Shown: piece after piece, positions 37,401 through 41,338 of the stretch
Layout: every line of letters starts with the position of its first letter
How positions within the stretch are numbered: the stretch's first letter is position 1
Source: Ovis canadensis
Taxonomy: Eukaryota > Chordata > Mammalia > Artiodactyla > Bovidae
DNA: 64,000 nt
Assembly (NCBI RefSeq): GCF_042477335.2
Contig: NC_091245.1
Location: forward strand, 29,026,501-29,090,500
Reading direction: 5' to 3'
Program-made: the position numbers and the translations under genes
The notes under the pieces: model-generated
The model's database searches: none
Told to the model about the DNA's origin: nothing
The model's input: only the letters and a program-made list of their open reading frames with translations

Positions 37401-38243
37401 GATGGCATCACCGACGCAAAGGACATAAGTTTGAGTAAACTCCGGGAGTTGGTGATGGATAGGGAGGCCTGGCATGCTGCAGTCCATGGGGTCGCAAAGA
37501 GTCAGACCCAACTGAACTGAACAAAGTAGATGGCAGTGCTGCCAGGGTATAAGCACTGTTCCAAAAGGGATCTTACTCCTGTTACTCTTTGCCCGCCACA
37601 GAGGGGATGCAGAACTGTTGACTAAACTTCCACAAGGAAGTACCTCCTCACCTCCGGCCCACAGTGTCCACATTCCTCTAATTTGACAAAATACCCGTCC
37701 TGCTTTTACCTAGACCCCAAGTCCAGCTGTTGTCTTTCCGATTCCGGATATTCTTTCCCGCTTCTTATCCCAAGTAATCAACAAATTAAGGATGTTTGCA
37801 CTTAGTAGGTACACCTCCCTGGCATACAACTCTTTCCCATTCCCCGCCCCAATTCCCATGCAGGTCATCCTTCCCACCATGACCAGCTTCCATTCAGGAC
37901 CCCTCTCTCACACAGTAACAAGTTTGCACTCAGGACGTCCCCCACAGACACACATCTTGTAACCAGCTCTCCTTAGCACGCCCCTCCCTACTATAACTAG
38001 CTTCCACTCAGGATGCCCCGCACAACCCTGAAACCACTCACTCGGGTCTCCCCCCTCCCCACGCGCTCCCCACGCCACAGTAGAGCCAGCCCCTCCCCCG
38101 CCCATGGCGCACGTGCTACCGACGCCCCTAAACCAGCCAGACCCCCGCAGGTAACGAGCGCCTGCCATGGTGCGCGCAGCACTCACGCGCCACAGGATGT
38201 CCCGCGACCCTCCGGGGCAGGGCCGACTCGCAGCCGTGGCCAT
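1335..38243 (-). CDS. NDC1: NDC1 transmembrane nucleoporin, gene body (coding exons 1-16 of about 18)
   Basis: NDC1 is a multi-pass protein of the pore membrane that helps insert and anchor nuclear pore complexes; in the known family its C-terminal half faces the pore and binds NUP53 and ALADIN. Sixteen exons with GT/AG borders join into 601 codons with every phase matching. I see six hydrophobic segments in the N-terminal half, at about residues 25-46, 69-87, 115-135, 165-186, 220-236 and 269-291. A soluble region follows, with an S/T-P-rich linker at about 409-490. Recognisable blocks include [28 protein letters not shown] and [16 protein letters not shown]. The family length is about 674 residues, so roughly 74 codons and the 3' UTR are missing off the left edge. 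The start has a strong context (ACCATGG) and lies in a CpG-rich promoter. No frameshift or stop is seen, so the gene looks functional. Interval is the gene span; exons are listed separately. Confidence 0.97.
2148..2211 (-). CDS. NDC1: NDC1 coding exon 15 (residues 547-568)
   Basis: A 64-nt exon, acceptor CTTTTAG, donor GTAAGT. Encodes [20 protein letters not shown] plus E and one base of the next glycine. Matches the family closely. Confidence 0.94.
2365..2490 (+). repeat. MIR-like SINE
   Basis: Contains the MIR core wording: actgtgtgaccccggccaag, tgtgcctcagtttctc and a gaggattaa tail. Ancient tRNA-derived SINE in intron 14. Confidence 0.65.
2501..2693 (-). mobile_element. Bov-tA SINE with target-site duplication
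   Basis: A complete Bov-tA in reverse orientation, from cagttattcagtcatgtcc to the gctgagcccccaaggaagcc head. A perfect 14-bp duplication, aagagaatggttac, flanks it at 2487-2500 and 2694-2707. Confidence 0.9.
3020..3164 (+). repeat. MIR-like SINE
   Basis: Shows ctctgccccttactggctac, cttgacccctctgagcct and tctgtaaaacaaggcc in MIR order. Intron 14; abuts the BovB tail that follows. Confidence 0.7.
3165..3583 (+). mobile_element. BovB LINE, 3' end fragment
   Basis: Matches the last about 420 bp of BovB, from the RT-downstream region (gctgagcaccaaagaattga) to the terminal gcaaagagtcggacacaact. Strongly 5'-truncated, in intron 14 and antisense to NDC1. Confidence 0.9.
3584..4601. other. NDC1 intron 14, unassigned part
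   Basis: No repeat or exon recognised. Open frames near 3680-4005 show no domain and overlap each other in different frames. Confidence 0.5.
4602..4652 (-). CDS. NDC1: NDC1 coding exon 14 (residues 530-546)
   Basis: A 51-nt exon of exactly 17 codons, [17 protein letters not shown], with acceptor ATCTCAG and donor GTAAGA. Both borders are phase 0, so skipping it would keep the frame. Found by similarity only; no ORF call covers it. Confidence 0.93.
5240..6390 (+). repeat. L2 LINE, internal and 3' part
   Basis: The text follows L2 in order: dispersed ttccaattcctctcccagtc, attcctcctcatctcccaga, atctacactctccaataatt, gagtctcatggctttcacgc, and a run of clauses on (ctaaaatcagactcatgatt). Old and decayed, with no intact frame. 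Intron 13. Confidence 0.7.
6399..7210 (-). mobile_element. BovB LINE, 5'-truncated
   Basis: Reverse BovB from its tail (gttcagttcattcagttgct) up to the YADD region. Translated fragments read [20 protein letters not shown] and [20 protein letters not shown], both diagnostic of the BovB ORF2 C-terminus. Frames are broken. Intron 13. Confidence 0.95.
7525..7640 (-). CDS. NDC1: NDC1 coding exon 13 (residues 491-529)
   Basis: Acceptor TTTGTAG after a long T tract, donor GTAGGA, 116 nt, ending in phase 0. Encodes [20 protein letters not shown] and then [15 protein letters not shown]. An internal GTAAGA at 7583-7578 resembles a donor, but similarity continues straight through it. Confidence 0.94.
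7641..7742. other. NDC1 intron 12, a 102-bp mini-intron
   Basis: On the minus strand it runs from GTGAGG to a 17-T tract followed by GTAG. It is by far the smallest intron here and holds no repeat, only a strong polypyrimidine tract. Confidence 0.9.
7743..7988 (-). CDS. NDC1: NDC1 coding exon 12 (residues 409-491), S/T-P-rich linker
   Basis: The largest exon here (246 nt), acceptor TTTTACAG, donor GTGAGG. Encodes [30 protein letters not shown] and [13 protein letters not shown] text (here SYGSPQSPQ), ending [11 protein letters not shown]. Several S/T-P sites suggest a disordered, cell-cycle-phosphorylated linker; that role is inferred. Confidence 0.95.
8805..8963 (-). mobile_element. CHR-type tRNA SINE
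   Basis: Reverse copy: cagcatgtgggatctacttc, cccaaccagggattgaaccc and the complement of the TTCCCTGGTGGTCCAGTGG head in decayed form. Intron 11. Confidence 0.8.
9100..9370 (+). repeat. L2 LINE 3' end
   Basis: Ends with the L2 signature gtgcttggtacgtggcagtc then attcagtgaatacttgttga plus an A-rich tail. Upstream text (ctctaatggctccacatctt) also fits L2. Intron 11. Confidence 0.7.
9651..11686 (-). mobile_element. BovB LINE, longest copy in the window
   Basis: About 2 kb of reverse BovB from tail to the region ggggatggttttgataactg. The RT YADD-flanking region is present but frames are broken in many places, so it is immobile. A 94-bp block at 10277-10370 is in the opposite direction. Intron 11. 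Confidence 0.93.
10277..10370 (+). mobile_element. BovB 3' tail block inserted inside a reverse BovB
   Basis: Reads ggtgatggacagggaggcct through gcaaagagtcggacatgact to a gaactgaactga end, the extreme 3' end of BovB in plus direction. The host BovB continues on both sides (attaagtg / tgggactgg). No clear target duplication is seen. Confidence 0.8.
11687..12127. other. NDC1 intron 11, unassigned
   Basis: No repeat family, exon or RNA gene recognised between the BovB 5' end and the BOV-A2 that follows. Confidence 0.5.
12128..12406 (+). mobile_element. BOV-A2 SINE (two-unit)
   Basis: Two related units: gagaaggcaatggcacccta first and gagaaggaaatggcaaccca second, joined by cttcactttcacttttcact. 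It ends in the typical AGC-repeat tail. Lies 265 bp from the exon 11 donor, in intron 11. Confidence 0.92.
12671..12829 (-). CDS. NDC1: NDC1 coding exon 11 (residues 356-409)
   Basis: Acceptor TCTTAG, donor GTAACT, 159 nt. Encodes [20 protein letters not shown], then [15 protein letters not shown] and [10 protein letters not shown]. Compared with the human protein as I remember it, there is one extra residue (M) near GRVMSSSYP. Confidence 0.95.
12830..13724. other. NDC1 intron 10, unassigned part
   Basis: AT-rich intronic DNA with an (AAC)n run near 13065-13080. No exon or clear repeat recognised. Confidence 0.5.
13725..15090 (-). repeat. Old L1 (L1M-type) fragment split by BovB
   Basis: The two outer parts, 13725-13831 and 14788-15090, are one element: gagacataattgacacacag on the left; ttttccttgtgatgaaaact and ctctggtaaccataaatctg on the right. 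The wording is the complement of ancient L1 3' sequence. The middle is the younger BovB. Confidence 0.75.
13832..14787 (-). mobile_element. BovB LINE inserted into an old L1
   Basis: Reverse 5'-truncated BovB with [20 protein letters not shown] and [20 protein letters not shown] readable in different frames. A 10-bp target duplication, cagtaagttt, sits at 13822-13831 and 14788-14797. Frameshifts make it dead. Intron 10. Confidence 0.95.
15232..15413 (+). mobile_element. BovB LINE 3' tail fragment
   Basis: About 180 bp from actgggaaggattgagggca to gcagacagtcggatatgact, matching only the end of BovB. Intron 10. Confidence 0.88.
15414..16237. other. NDC1 intron 10, unassigned part near exon 10
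   Basis: No recognised repeat or gene. Small open frames on both strands lack any domain. Confidence 0.5.
16238..16319 (-). CDS. NDC1: NDC1 coding exon 10 (residues 329-356)
   Basis: Acceptor TTTCAG, donor GTATTG, 82 nt. Encodes [20 protein letters not shown] and VFSLSQP, leaving one base of a glycine codon for exon 11. Nearly identical to the known family sequence. Confidence 0.94.
16830..17060 (+). repeat. L2 LINE 3' end
   Basis: L2-like sequence with cttccgtgaaggtttcctgt, ttattttgtttatctgcctt and tgctttgtctggttcatcat, decayed. Intron 9. Confidence 0.6.
17061..17823. other. NDC1 intron 9, AT-rich, unassigned
   Basis: Very AT-rich stretch without recognisable repeat, exon or RNA gene before exon 9. 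Confidence 0.5.
17824..17916 (-). CDS. NDC1: NDC1 coding exon 9 (residues 298-328)
   Basis: Acceptor TTGATAG, donor GTACCA, 93 nt, exactly 31 codons. Encodes [20 protein letters not shown] to the end NSNPPLIIK, the first part of the soluble C-terminal half. Confidence 0.93.
17917..18763. other. NDC1 intron 8, unassigned
   Basis: AT-rich, with a short imperfect direct repeat (gacattcagtatatt) near 17971 and 17997. No transposon recognised in this 847-bp intron. Confidence 0.5.
18764..18899 (-). CDS. NDC1: NDC1 coding exon 8 (residues 252-297)
   Basis: Acceptor TTCATAG, donor GTCAGT, 136 nt, ending in phase 0. Encodes [19 protein letters not shown] and the sixth membrane segment, then FRIYATE. 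The donor has C at +3 but matches the expected exon end in the family. Confidence 0.95.
19485..19650 (+). repeat. MIR-like SINE
   Basis: Contains ctctgctatttgtaaatgct, taccctcagtttcctcatcc and gcccagcacagtatttgaca in MIR order. Intron 7. Confidence 0.65.
20039..20185 (+). mobile_element. CHR-type tRNA SINE
   Basis: Begins gggacctccctggtggtcca, has a box-B-like ggttcgattcctggtcaggg and an A-rich tail. Derived from a tRNA gene, as in the cetartiodactyl CHR family. Intron 7. Confidence 0.88.
20707..20829 (-). mobile_element. CHR-type tRNA SINE close to exon 7
   Basis: Reverse copy with tgctgcatgtgggatcttag and ccaaccagggatcgaaccca. Flanked by tgaatacaatt at 20696-20706 and 20830-20840. It lies about 100 bp from the exon 7 donor, in intron 7. 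Confidence 0.9.
20930..20981 (-). CDS. NDC1: NDC1 coding exon 7 (residues 235-252)
   Basis: A 52-nt exon, acceptor CTCTCAG, donor GTAAGT. Encodes [16 protein letters not shown] and leaves two bases that form lysine with exon 8. A CHR SINE lies about 100 bp past the donor. Too short for an ORF call; identified by similarity and by perfect phase on both sides. Confidence 0.93.
20982..21970. other. NDC1 intron 6, unassigned part
   Basis: No recognised repeat or exon upstream of exon 7. Confidence 0.5.
21971..22176 (-). mobile_element. Bov-tA SINE
   Basis: Reverse copy: ttgctcagtcatgtccaact at the left, acccagggatcaaaccagaa, and ccactgagccacctgcgacg at the head. Intron 6. Confidence 0.9.
22218..22523 (-). 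mobile_element. BovB LINE 3' end fragment
   Basis: Reverse copy of the BovB end, with a small duplication (tgtccgttgtccgttg) near 22323-22338. About 300 bp, intron 6. Confidence 0.88.
22590..24915 (-). repeat. Old L1 (L1M-type) fragment split by BovB
   Basis: Left part 22590-22777 (acaacagatctccagatctg) and right part 24650-24915 (cccctgacaaccactattct, ttcacttagtataatgtcct) form one ancient L1, complement strand. The join is interrupted by the BovB between them. Confidence 0.78.
22778..24649 (+). mobile_element. BovB LINE inserted into an old L1
   Basis: About 1.87 kb of BovB from the RT domain to the tail. The copy includes [23 protein letters not shown], cut here to the recognisable [12 protein letters not shown] motif, and [12 protein letters not shown]. 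Many stops and frameshifts. Target copies tatccattgaa (22767-22777) and tatccactgaa (24650-24660) differ by one base. Intron 6. Confidence 0.93.
24983..25170 (-). mobile_element. BovB LINE 3' tail near exon 6
   Basis: Short reverse BovB end, cgttcagtcgctaaattgtg to caatctttcccagcatca. It ends 100 bp from the exon 6 donor. Confidence 0.88.
25270..25378 (-). CDS. NDC1: NDC1 coding exon 6 (residues 199-235)
   Basis: Acceptor TCCACAG, donor GTAAGA, 109 nt. Encodes [19 protein letters not shown], then the fifth membrane segment ending NFCIVYYFL. It is flanked by repeats: a BovB tail about 100 bp past the donor and a mariner about 220 bp before the acceptor. Confidence 0.95.
25599..26846 (+). mobile_element. 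Mariner DNA transposon, near full length, dead
   Basis: Terminal repeats TTAGGGTTGGTGCAAAAGT (left) and TTAGGTTGGTGAAAAACT (right, complement) are flanked by TA at 25597-25598 and 26847-26848. At 1248 bp it is close to a full Tc1/mariner element. Transposase pieces [20 protein letters not shown] and [18 protein letters not shown] are readable across several frames. The three expected acidic catalytic sites look altered: CDEKW is lost near 26218, HDN near 26475, and the final D of PTDY-type text is N near 26580. Intron 5, antisense to NDC1. Confidence 0.92.
26905..27165 (-). repeat. MIR-like SINE
   Basis: Complement of MIR, with cattttaatgtattaatcc-type text here as tttaaatgtattaatccatt, caattgagaaaaccaaggca and agagatgttaagtaatttaa. 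Intron 5. Confidence 0.65.
27215..27390 (+). repeat. MIR-like SINE, decayed
   Basis: Contains agaatcaggagacctgagct and ttaagtaagtctcatcacct, resembling the MIR middle. Intron 5. Confidence 0.5.
27391..29744. other. NDC1 intron 5, unassigned part
   Basis: About 2.3 kb with no exon or clear repeat recognised. Small frames, such as at 29280-29639, show no domain. Possibly unique intronic DNA. Confidence 0.45.
29745..29883 (-). CDS. NDC1: NDC1 coding exon 5 (residues 152-198)
   Basis: Acceptor TTTCAG, donor GTAAGC, 139 nt, ending in phase 0. Encodes [19 protein letters not shown], the fourth membrane segment, and [11 protein letters not shown] at its end. Confidence 0.95.
30740..31045 (+). repeat. 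L2 LINE 3' end
   Basis: L2-style text: taaatgccacctcctcctag, ctgcacatttcattttcctt and tagcacagcaccttgcacag, ending tgttgaattcaac. Intron 4. Confidence 0.65.
31192..31366 (-). CDS. NDC1: NDC1 coding exon 4 (residues 94-152)
   Basis: Acceptor TTTTCAG, donor GTAATG, 175 nt. Begins [17 protein letters not shown] and includes the third membrane segment, [19 protein letters not shown]. It ends with a codon split two bases to one with exon 5 (serine). The donor lacks the usual +5 G, but the phase fits exactly. Confidence 0.95.
31367..32110. other. NDC1 intron 3, unassigned part
   Basis: No exon beyond exon 4 and no clear repeat recognised. Confidence 0.45.
32111..32400 (+). repeat. L2-like LINE 3' fragment
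   Basis: Contains cgaggcttggtttaaacgtc, atctcctcaggaagttcaac and a diffuse L2 ending. Weak, intron 3. Confidence 0.5.
32428..32564 (+). mobile_element. CHR-type tRNA SINE
   Basis: Reads gacctcccaggtggtccagt, agattcaattcctagttgga, then a C-rich ccccgccccccacc before an A tail. Intron 3. Confidence 0.85.
33050..33345 (-). repeat. Old L1 (L1M-type) fragment
   Basis: Complement of ancient L1 3' text: caaccatcaccaccatccat, ctggcagccatcattctact and ggaagtggaatcatacaatt. Ends about 200 bp from the exon 3 donor, in intron 3. Confidence 0.7.
33548..33649 (-). CDS. NDC1: NDC1 coding exon 3 (residues 60-93)
   Basis: Acceptor TTTTAG, donor GTGAGT, 102 nt. Encodes [18 protein letters not shown] and a run of I/V residues ending NVEFYT, which is the second membrane segment. 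The stretch is short and no long open frame covers it; it was found by similarity and phase. Confidence 0.95.
33963..34007 (+). repeat. G-rich tract with quadruplex potential
   Basis: Contains an uninterrupted run of 11 or more G, then GGCGGG and another run of seven G, in otherwise AT-rich intron 2. Transcript sense (minus strand) is C-rich. Confidence 0.8.
34380..34760 (+). repeat. MIR SINE split by a CHR SINE
   Basis: The first part has ggctttgaagtcacagacca and agttacttactagctgtgtc; the end, after the insertion, reads tagcatggtgcctagcacac. The CHR copy at 34571-34699 interrupts it. Intron 2. Confidence 0.75.
34571..34699 (+). mobile_element. CHR-type tRNA SINE inside a MIR
   Basis: Begins tgggatttccctggtgggcc, has caagttcaatcccttgttgg, and ends in an A tract. 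The MIR resumes afterwards. Confidence 0.88.
34761..35328. other. NDC1 intron 2, unassigned part
   Basis: AT-rich, with no recognised repeat before the exon 2 donor. Confidence 0.5.
35329..35449 (-). CDS. NDC1: NDC1 coding exon 2 (residues 20-60)
   Basis: Acceptor TTACAG, donor GTAAGT, 121 nt, entering in phase 0 and leaving one base of a split codon. It begins [14 protein letters not shown] and ends [11 protein letters not shown]. It carries the first membrane segment, about residues 25-46. Confidence 0.95.
35914..36131 (+). mobile_element. Bov-tA SINE
   Basis: From gggcttcccagccgt to ggacacgactgaagcgactt with a C-rich end. Flanked by cataagag at 35906-35913 and 36132-36139. Intron 1. Confidence 0.88.
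36496..37521 (+). mobile_element. BovB LINE, 5'-truncated
   Basis: About 1 kb from accagaccacttgacctgcc to gcaaagagtcagacccaact. Reads HNVKLNI-type BovB text such as [20 protein letters not shown] in one frame, then breaks near 37140. Lies in intron 1, within about 700 bp of exon 1. Confidence 0.94.
38187..38243 (-). CDS. NDC1: NDC1 coding exon 1 (residues 1-19)
   Basis: Encodes the N-terminus [19 protein letters not shown]. The ATG sits in an A at -3, G at +4 context, and the exon ends at a GTGAGT donor in phase 0. The N-terminus matches the NDC1 family. The reading frame stays open upstream, but no family member starts there, so the annotated ATG is preferred. Confidence 0.95.
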
Positions 38244-38545
38244 GGTGATGGCGGCCCCTACTCTGAGGGGTGCAGGATACAGCGAGCCCGCCCGCCACCG
38301 CAGTTCAAAGGGAGGAAGGCCCCCGGAGGGCCCCATTGGGGCTGCCTCAAACGCTGCCTGGGAGAAGCCCGGCCCAGGCCCCAGCCCATCCCTTCGAGGT
38401 TTCGTCTGAACAGGCCCAACGGACCAGAACTGCCGCGCAGACGCTACCCCCAGAGGGGGCTGGGACTCCAGGGCCCGCCCTCTGGAGTCCAAAAGGTCTC
38501 TCCGAAGCAGGGTCCAGCGGGGCGCCAGAAACTGGGGGCGGCGCT

Positions 38546-38565
38546 GCATGCCGGGAATTGTAGTC
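38546..38565 (-). promoter_or_regulatory. ZNF143/THAP11-type element, copy 1
   Basis: The minus strand reads GACTACAATTCCCGGCATGC, a near-perfect match to the known ACTACAATTCCCAGCATGC promoter element bound by ZNF143 and THAP11/HCF-1. It lies about 305 bp upstream of the NDC1 ATG. Binding is inferred from the motif. Confidence 0.75.
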
Positions 38566-38596
38566 TTCATGGACTCTGGGAGCAAGGAGGAGCGTT

Positions 38597-38616
38597 GCAT
38601 TCTGGGACTGGAAGTT
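38597..38616 (-). promoter_or_regulatory. ZNF143/THAP11-type element, weak copy 2
   Basis: The minus strand reads AACTTCCAGTCCCAGAATGC. The CCCAGAATGC half is intact and the ACTACAA half is degraded. It begins 51 bp from copy 1. Confidence 0.5.
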
Positions 38617-38626
38617 CCAGAGTACA

Positions 38627-38646
38627 GCATGCTGGGAGTCGAAGTC
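38627..38646 (-). promoter_or_regulatory. ZNF143/THAP11-type element, copy 3
   Basis: The minus strand reads GACTTCGACTCCCAGCATGC, with an intact CCCAGCATGC half and changes in the ACTACAA half. It begins 30 bp from copy 2. Confidence 0.55.
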
Positions 38647-38665
38647 TTGCCTGCCGTACCTTGTG

Positions 38666-38685
38666 GCATCCTGGGAATCGTAGTC
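38666..38685 (-). promoter_or_regulatory. ZNF143/THAP11-type element, copy 4
   Basis: The minus strand reads GACTACGATTCCCAGGATGC, a strong match with two changes. It begins 39 bp from copy 3 and is followed on the plus strand by a TATA-like TTTATAAAG. Confidence 0.65.
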
Positions 38686-39024
38686 ATTTATAAAGCCGCT
38701 ACTAGTCGCAGTGTTGACTGAGTTCCATGATTACCAAAAACTGGCAAAATGATTTGCCTTCGTTTCTTTCGGTCTTACTTTATCTGCTGTCTGACAGTGA
38801 AATCAAAGGATGCTGTGGGCCTCTCCACATAGATAACTAATTTTACTGAAATTAAGAACTGTCTTTCCCTAGAGAAACCTTTGGTTTCCTAAGATCTGTT
38901 TTCTAGTTCCAGCTCTACCACTTGCTGAGAGGAATATCTTGACTCTCCCTGAGCCTATAAAAAAAGGATAAAAACACAGAGGGCATCAGATGATGTGATG
39001 ATGTACTAAAATACTGTACAAACA

Positions 39025-40577
39025 TTCAGTTCAGTTCATTCAGTTCAGTCGCTCAGTCGTGTCCGACTCTGTGACCCCATGAATCACAGCACGCCAGGCC
39101 TCCCTGTCCATCACCAACTCCCAGAGTTCACTCAAACTCTTGTCGATCGAGTCGGTGATGCCATCCAGCCATCTCATCCTCTGTCGTCCCCTTCTTCTCC
39201 TGCCCCCAATCCCTCCCAGCATCAGGGTCTTTTCCAATGAGTCAACTCTTCACATGAGGTGGCCAAAGTATTGCAGTTTCAGCTTCAGCATCAGTCCTTC
39301 CAATGAATACCCAGGACTGATCTCCTTCAGAATGGACTGGTTGGATCTCCTTGCAGCCCAAGGGACTCTCAAGAGGCTTCTCCAACACCACAGTTCAAAA
39401 GCATCAATTCTTCGGCGCTCAGCTTTCTTCACAGTCCAACTCTCACATCCATACATGACCACTGGAAAAACCATAGCCTTGACTAGACAGACCTTTCTTG
39501 GCAAAGTAATATCTCTGCTTTTGAATACGCTATCTAGGTTGGCCATAACTTTCCTTCCAAGGAGAAAGTATCTTTTAATTTCATGGCTGCAGTCACCATC
39601 TGCAGTGATTTTGGAGCCCAGAAAAATAAAGTCTGACACTGTTTCCCCATCTATTTCCCATGAAGTGATGGGACCAGATGCCATGATCTTCGTTTTCTGA
39701 ATGTTGAACTTTAAGCCAACTTTTTCACTCTCCTCTTTCACTTTCATCAAGAGGCTTTTTAGTTCCTCTTCACTTTCTGCCATAAGAGTGGTGTCATCTG
39801 CATATCTGAGGTTTTTTATATTTCTCCTGGCAATCTTGATTCCAGCTTGTGCTTCTTCCAGTCCAGCGTTTCTCATGATGTACTCTGCATAGAAGTTAAA
39901 TAAGCAGGGTGACAATATACAACCTTGACATACTCCTTTTCCTATTTGGAACCAGTCTGTTGTTCCATGTCCAGTTCTAACTCTTGCTTCCTGACCTGCA
40001 TATAGGTTTCTCAAGAGGCAGGTCAGGTGGTCTGGTATTCCCATCTCTTTCAGAATTTGCCACAGTTTATTGTGATCCACACAGTCAAAGGCTTTGGCAT
40101 AGTCAATAAAGCAGAAATAGATGTTTTTCTGGAACTCTCTTGCTTTTTCCATGATCCAGAAGATGTTGGCAGTTTGATCTCTGGTTCCTCTGCCTTATCT
40201 AAAACCAGCTTGAACATCAGAAAGTTCATGGTTCATGTACTGCTGAAGCCTGGCTTGGAGAATTTTGAGCATTACTTTACTAGCGTGTGAGATGAGTGCA
40301 ATTGTGTGGTAGTTTGAGCATTCTTTGGCCTTGCCTTTCTTTGGAATTGGAATGAAAACTGACCTCTTCCAGTCCTGTGGCCACTGCTGAGTTTTCCAAA
40401 TGTGCTGGCATATTGAGTGCAGCACTTTCACAGCATCATCTTTCAGGATTTGAAATAGCTCAACTGGAATTCCATCACTTCCACCAGCTTTGTTCATAGT
40501 GATGCTTTCTAAGGCCCACTTGATTTCACATTCCAGGATGTCTGGCTCTAGGTGAGTGATCACACCATCGTGATTGC
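39025..40577 (-). mobile_element. BovB LINE with the longest intact RT frame
   Basis: Reverse BovB, 1.55 kb, 5'-truncated. One open frame of 300 codons (40152-39250) spans [18 protein letters not shown], the RT catalytic [11 protein letters not shown] and the C-terminal [15 protein letters not shown] second frame, 40563-40195, covers the preceding RT part, so at least one break separates them. Upstream of NDC1. Confidence 0.95.
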
Positions 40578-40985
40578 ATAGTAGCTTTCCTAAAACCCCT
40601 GCTTAAGAAAGAGCTAGTTCATCTTCTTTGCCCCTTGTTAATCCCTTCCTCCATTCAGCTACATGGAACTTGGATGTATTGCCTGCTATATTGAACCACA
40701 GGAAGAAGGTCAGATTCTAGACAAAGTTAAATACTGAGCTAAAAGAAAACTTGATTACTTGGAGCAATCATACTATTTGTGGGCTATCTGCCTTTACCTT
40801 CTGAAACTAAGGAGCTAGTAGCCTATAGCAGTTGAAACTACCACAAGTGCCCACAACCATCTGCAGTTGCTTTCCAAGCCTTTGTTTCTTCATCAATAAT
40901 AAAAAGATGTTGTAAGATGCTGTATTAGATCAGATTTTGTTTATAAATTGTCTGCCACACAGTAGAATTTCAATATATGATAAGT
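40578..40985. other. Intergenic, unassigned
   Basis: Nothing recognised between the BovB and the MIR that follows. Confidence 0.5.
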
Positions 40986-40989
40986 ATGA

Positions 40990-41125
40990 TTAGTAAGAAG
41001 ATTACAGGCTTTGGAGTCAGATAAGCATGGGTGTGAACACCTGCTCTGCCACTTAATAGCTGTTTCATCTTGGGAAAGTCACTTTATCTTTCTTGGCTTT
41101 TGTAAAAAGATTTAAAAGCATCCCT
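40990..41125 (+). repeat. MIR SINE
   Basis: Reads gattacaggctttggagtca, ctgctctgccacttaatagc and gggaaagtcactttatcttt, a clear MIR. The Bov-tA that follows inserted into or beside its end. Confidence 0.8.
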
Positions 41126-41139
41126 ATAGACAACTAAAG

Positions 41140-41324
41140 TGTCTGCCTGCAATGCGGGAGACCTGGGTTCGATTCCTGGGTCAGGAAGATCCCCTGGAGA
41201 AGGAAATGGCAATCTACTCCAGCACTCTTACCTAGAAAATCCCATGGACGGAGGAGCCTGATAGGCCACAGTCCATGGGGTTGCAAAGAGTTGGACACGA
41301 CTGAGCGACTTCACTTTCACTTTC
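41140..41324 (+). mobile_element. Bov-tA SINE with perfect duplication
   Basis: Has cctgggttcgattcctgggt and ends acgactgagcgacttcactt. A perfect 14-bp duplication, atagacaactaaag, lies at 41126-41139 and 41325-41338, so it is fairly young. Confidence 0.95.
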
Positions 41325-41338
41325 ATAGACAACTAAAG

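Larger units (their letters stand above)
37990..38690. promoter_or_regulatory. NDC1 CpG-rich promoter region
   Basis: GC- and CpG-rich DNA surrounds the NDC1 start and stands out from AT-rich flanks. It covers exon 1, the start of intron 1 and about 450 bp upstream. A CCAAT box in the sense direction lies at 38339-38335, about 92 bp before the ATG. No TATA box is evident for NDC1, which fits a housekeeping promoter. The exact transcription start cannot be fixed from sequence. Confidence 0.8.

Noticed and set aside
37908..38693. Long frames on both strands (226 and 259 codons) in the CpG-rich region as separate genes
   Set aside because: They come from GC-rich promoter DNA with few stops. The minus-strand frame is simply NDC1 exon 1 with open flanks, and the plus-strand one is its shadow, rich in P, R and S, without domains.
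39250..40563. RT-like frames as a host gene
   Set aside because: The motifs are those of BovB ORF2 and the whole block is a 5'-truncated BovB ending in its standard tail.
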